Part shown: piece by piece, positions 62,211-64,000 of the stretch
How positions within the stretch are numbered: position 1 is the first letter of the stretch
Layout of the letters: each line of letters begins with the position of its first letter
Assembly (NCBI GenBank): GCA_904502165.1
Contig: CAJGDB010000001.1
Coordinates: forward strand, 7,072 to 71,071
Origin: an uncultured Akkermansia sp.
GTDB taxonomy: Bacteria; Verrucomicrobiota; Verrucomicrobiia; Verrucomicrobiales; Akkermansiaceae
Reading direction: 5' to 3'
DNA: 64,000 bases
Notes under the pieces: model-generated
The model's database searches: none
Told to the model about the DNA's origin: nothing
Seen by the model: only the letters and a program-made list of their open reading frames with translations
Program-made: the position numbers and the translations under genes

Positions 62211-63656
62211 ATGAGCAAGAGAACTTGTATCTGGAAATATGCGATGGTACTGGCCGCAACGGGGGCTGTTGCTGCTGTGGGCGGTGCTGTTTCTCAACTG
62301 GTGGTGGATGAAATGCACGAATCCACCCAGCTGAAGCCTATGGAGCCCGCCGTGGCGGATGCCGTTGCCGGCAAAGTGCTGGAAATGAAATGTGCTGCCT
62401 GCCATGCTCAGGATGCCACCTACAGCAAGTTTCTCAACTTCTTTTCCTTCGGCCTGATGGCCGACCATGTGAATGGTGCCAGGAGGGCCTTCACGCTCAC
62501 CCCTGATGCCTCGCTGCGTTCCGGTAATGTGGATTACCTGAAGATGGATTACGTGCTGCGGACACGCCGCATGCCCCCGGCTTCATACAGTATGGTGCAT
62601 CTCGGTTCCCGCCTGACCCCCACAGATGTGGCCATTCTCCGCAATAAGTACAAGGAGACAGGCGCTGCCGCCCGTCGTTTCTCGCCCATCCGCCCGGCGG
62701 TAGAACCCGCCACGGAATTAGAGGCTGCCCGCATCTACCTGGGCTACAAGCTGTATCATGATGGCCGCCTTTCCACGACCAATCAGGTATCCTGTGCCTC
62801 CTGCCATGACCTGACCCGTGGTGGTACGGACAATCTTGCCAAATCCGAGGGTGTGCCCGGAGCAGACGGACTCCCCCAGCTGGGTGGCGTGAATGCCCCC
62901 ACCAATCTGAATGCGGCCGGCAATATCCGCCAGTTCTGGGATGGGCGTGCAGCCGACCTCAAGGAACAGGCAGGCGGTCCTCCCCTCAATCCTGTTGAAA
63001 TGGGCTACTCCTGTGCTGAGGACTGGAATGCCATTGCAGACAAGCTCTCCAAGGACCCCGAAATGGTGGCTCTCTTTGCCTATGTGTTCGGCGATAAGGG
63101 GATTTCTGCCGATACCATTACCACGGCCATAGCTGCCTATGAGCAGACTCTCGTGACCCCCGATTCTGCGTTTGACCTCTATCTCAAAGGCGATGAGAAA
63201 GCACTCACTGACTCACAGAAGGCAGGCATGGAGTCCTTTGTGCAGCTCGGTTGTGCCACCTGCCACAGCGGCCCCACGCTCGGCGGCATCAGCTTTGAAT
63301 ACATCAATACCTACGCCAATCTGCGTGACCTGGCCACCCCGGCTGATTACAAGGAAGGAGCCTATGGCCTGAATGACTACACCCGGAAGGAGGAGCACAA
63401 GGATATGTTCCGCGTACCCAATCTGCGTAACGTGGCGCTGACTGCCCCCTACTTCCACACCGGCACCGTGAACAGCCTGAAAGATGCTGTCCGCATCATG
63501 ATTCAGACCCAGAACGGAGCCGGTAATGCAACTGAGGAAACCGTGAACAACATCACCCGCTTCCTGGAAGCCCAGACAGGCAAGCTTTATGGCAAGCCTG
63601 CCAATGCTCTTACGCCGGAGGATGTGAAGCTGGCTCCCGTGGTTCCGCAGTCATGA
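62211..63656 (+). CDS. triheme cytochrome c peroxidase (diheme CCP/MauG-like with N-terminal heme domain)
   Basis: 481 residues. N-terminal signal anchor (about 10-31). First heme motif CAACH at about 61-65 in a small Haem_bd-like domain ending in RTRRMPPASYSMVHLGSRLTPTD. The CCP part carries CASCH (about 195) and CATCH (about 346) plus NIRQFWDGRAADLKEQA and RVPNLRNVALTAPYFHTG, the classical diheme peroxidase signatures. It reduces H2O2 in the periplasm with electrons from small cytochromes or quinol. Its stop overlaps the next start (ATGA at 63653-63656). Haem_bd fusion implies a built-in electron donor. Confidence 0.95.
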   Translation: MSKRTCIWKYAMVLAATGAVAAVGGAVSQLVVDEMHESTQLKPMEPAVADAVAGKVLEMKCAACHAQDATYSKFLNFFSFGLMADHVNGARRAFTLTPDASLRSGNVDYLKMDYVLRTRRMPPASYSMVHLGSRLTPTDVAILRNKYKETGAAARRFSPIRPAVEPATELEAARIYLGYKLYHDGRLSTTNQVSCASCHDLTRGGTDNLAKSEGVPGADGLPQLGGVNAPTNLNAAGNIRQFWDGRAADLKEQAGGPPLNPVEMGYSCAEDWNAIADKLSKDPEMVALFAYVFGDKGISADTITTAIAAYEQTLVTPDSAFDLYLKGDEKALTDSQKAGMESFVQLGCATCHSGPTLGGISFEYINTYANLRDLATPADYKEGAYGLNDYTRKEEHKDMFRVPNLRNVALTAPYFHTGTVNSLKDAVRIMIQTQNGAGNATEETVNNITRFLEAQTGKLYGKPANALTPEDVKLAPVVPQS

Positions 63657-64000
63657 TCCGATTCTCTGTTCTGGCCAGCAGCAGCCGTGGAAATGCCACC
63701 GTCATCTCCGGCGGTGGTACCCATATACTGGTGGATACCGGCATCTCGGCTCTCCGCATCCGTAAGGGACTTGCAGAGTGTGGCTTGACAGATGCTCAGC
63801 TTTCGGGTGTCTTCTTCACCCATGAACACCATGACCACGTGTGCGGCCTGGGTGTGCTTGGTAAGAAACGCTCGCTGCCGCTTTACTGCAGCCGCTATCT
63901 CGCCCGAGATTTACGCGGCATGGCTCCCAATGCCTCTTTCACCTATCTGGAACCCGGTCAGCCGGTGCAGGTGGGGGCAATCACGGTCACGCCGTTCTGC
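63653..64000 (+). CDS. MBL-fold metallo-hydrolase (YycJ/WalJ-like), 3' truncated by window edge
   Basis: First 116 residues. MIRFSVLASSSRGNATVISGG, then DTGISALRIRKGL and the zinc motif THEHHDHVCGLG (HxHxDH) with a Cys after it; the start resembles YycJ/WalJ, a small DNA/RNA-processing or cell-wall related phosphohydrolase. ATGA overlap with the peroxidase gene. The rest lies beyond the window. Confidence 0.85.
   Translation, partial: MIRFSVLASSSRGNATVISGGGTHILVDTGISALRIRKGLAECGLTDAQLSGVFFTHEHHDHVCGLGVLGKKRSLPLYCSRYLARDLRGMAPNASFTYLEPGQPVQVGAITVTPFC

Overview
The window looks like a chromosome segment of a Gram-negative Verrucomicrobiota bacterium, most plausibly an Akkermansia-like gut lineage. 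This is an inference from a GH29 fucosidase, an LpxL-type lipid A acyltransferase fused to a heptosyltransferase-like domain, many Sec/lipoprotein envelope proteins, moderately high GC, and an mcsA-mcsB-clpC cluster without ctsR. No species call is possible from sequence alone. It is a gene-dense housekeeping region with about 56 protein genes. I saw no rRNA, tRNA, CRISPR array, transposase or prophage; the only recombination gene is one tyrosine recombinase (38328-39344).

Layout. 1-2512: end of a secreted alpha-L-fucosidase, then a translationally coupled pseudokinase-like protein and an ankyrin-like membrane protein. 2516-14667: proteostasis and metabolism on both strands (ftsH-rsfS, glnS-ribBA, rnc, miaB plus transglutaminase, marR-pgeF-formyl-THF ligase, two small membrane/secreted proteins behind valS). 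14687-22381: valS, a secreted protein of unknown role, and the mcsA-mcsB-clpC operon. 22510-33512: mutL, a secreted protein, gatB and an FNT-like channel, dsbD, a UvrD-type helicase and gpmI. 33847-39344: an Opp-type importer without its ATPases, then a divergent hypothetical/tyrosine recombinase pair separated by an AT-rich spacer bounded by 15-bp inverted repeats. 39408-45639: nhaC, recJ plus M50-like membrane protease, a GT14 glycosyltransferase, sufT. 45696-54875: envelope genes (LpxL-GT9 fusion, lipoprotein, DacA), nadC-dprA, metG and a degenerate serpin. 54894-64000: dnaE, a beta-CASP nuclease, two tandem VanX-type dipeptidases, a triheme cytochrome c peroxidase and a truncated metallo-hydrolase.

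Functional themes. Protein quality control (FtsH, ClpC with McsA/McsB-like adaptors), translation (three aminoacyl-tRNA synthetases, GatB, MiaB, RsfS), DNA maintenance and uptake (MutL, RecJ, DnaE, UvrD-like, DprA), and periplasm/peptidoglycan/LPS work (DsbD, DacA, VanX-like pair, LpxL-GT9) dominate.

Two signals stand out. First, at least nineteen genes have a sigma70-like promoter whose -10 box (often TAGAAT) lies only 6-13 nt before the start codon, with almost no Shine-Dalgarno motifs, which implies pervasive leaderless or near-leaderless mRNAs; this also decides several start codons. Second, the McsB homologue has lost several residues needed for nucleotide binding in arginine kinases while staying in a tight operon with mcsA and clpC, pointing to a kinase-dead or rewired adaptor. 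Also notable are an RNase III with Asn in place of a metal-binding Asp, and a possible promoter-inversion switch at the recombinase.
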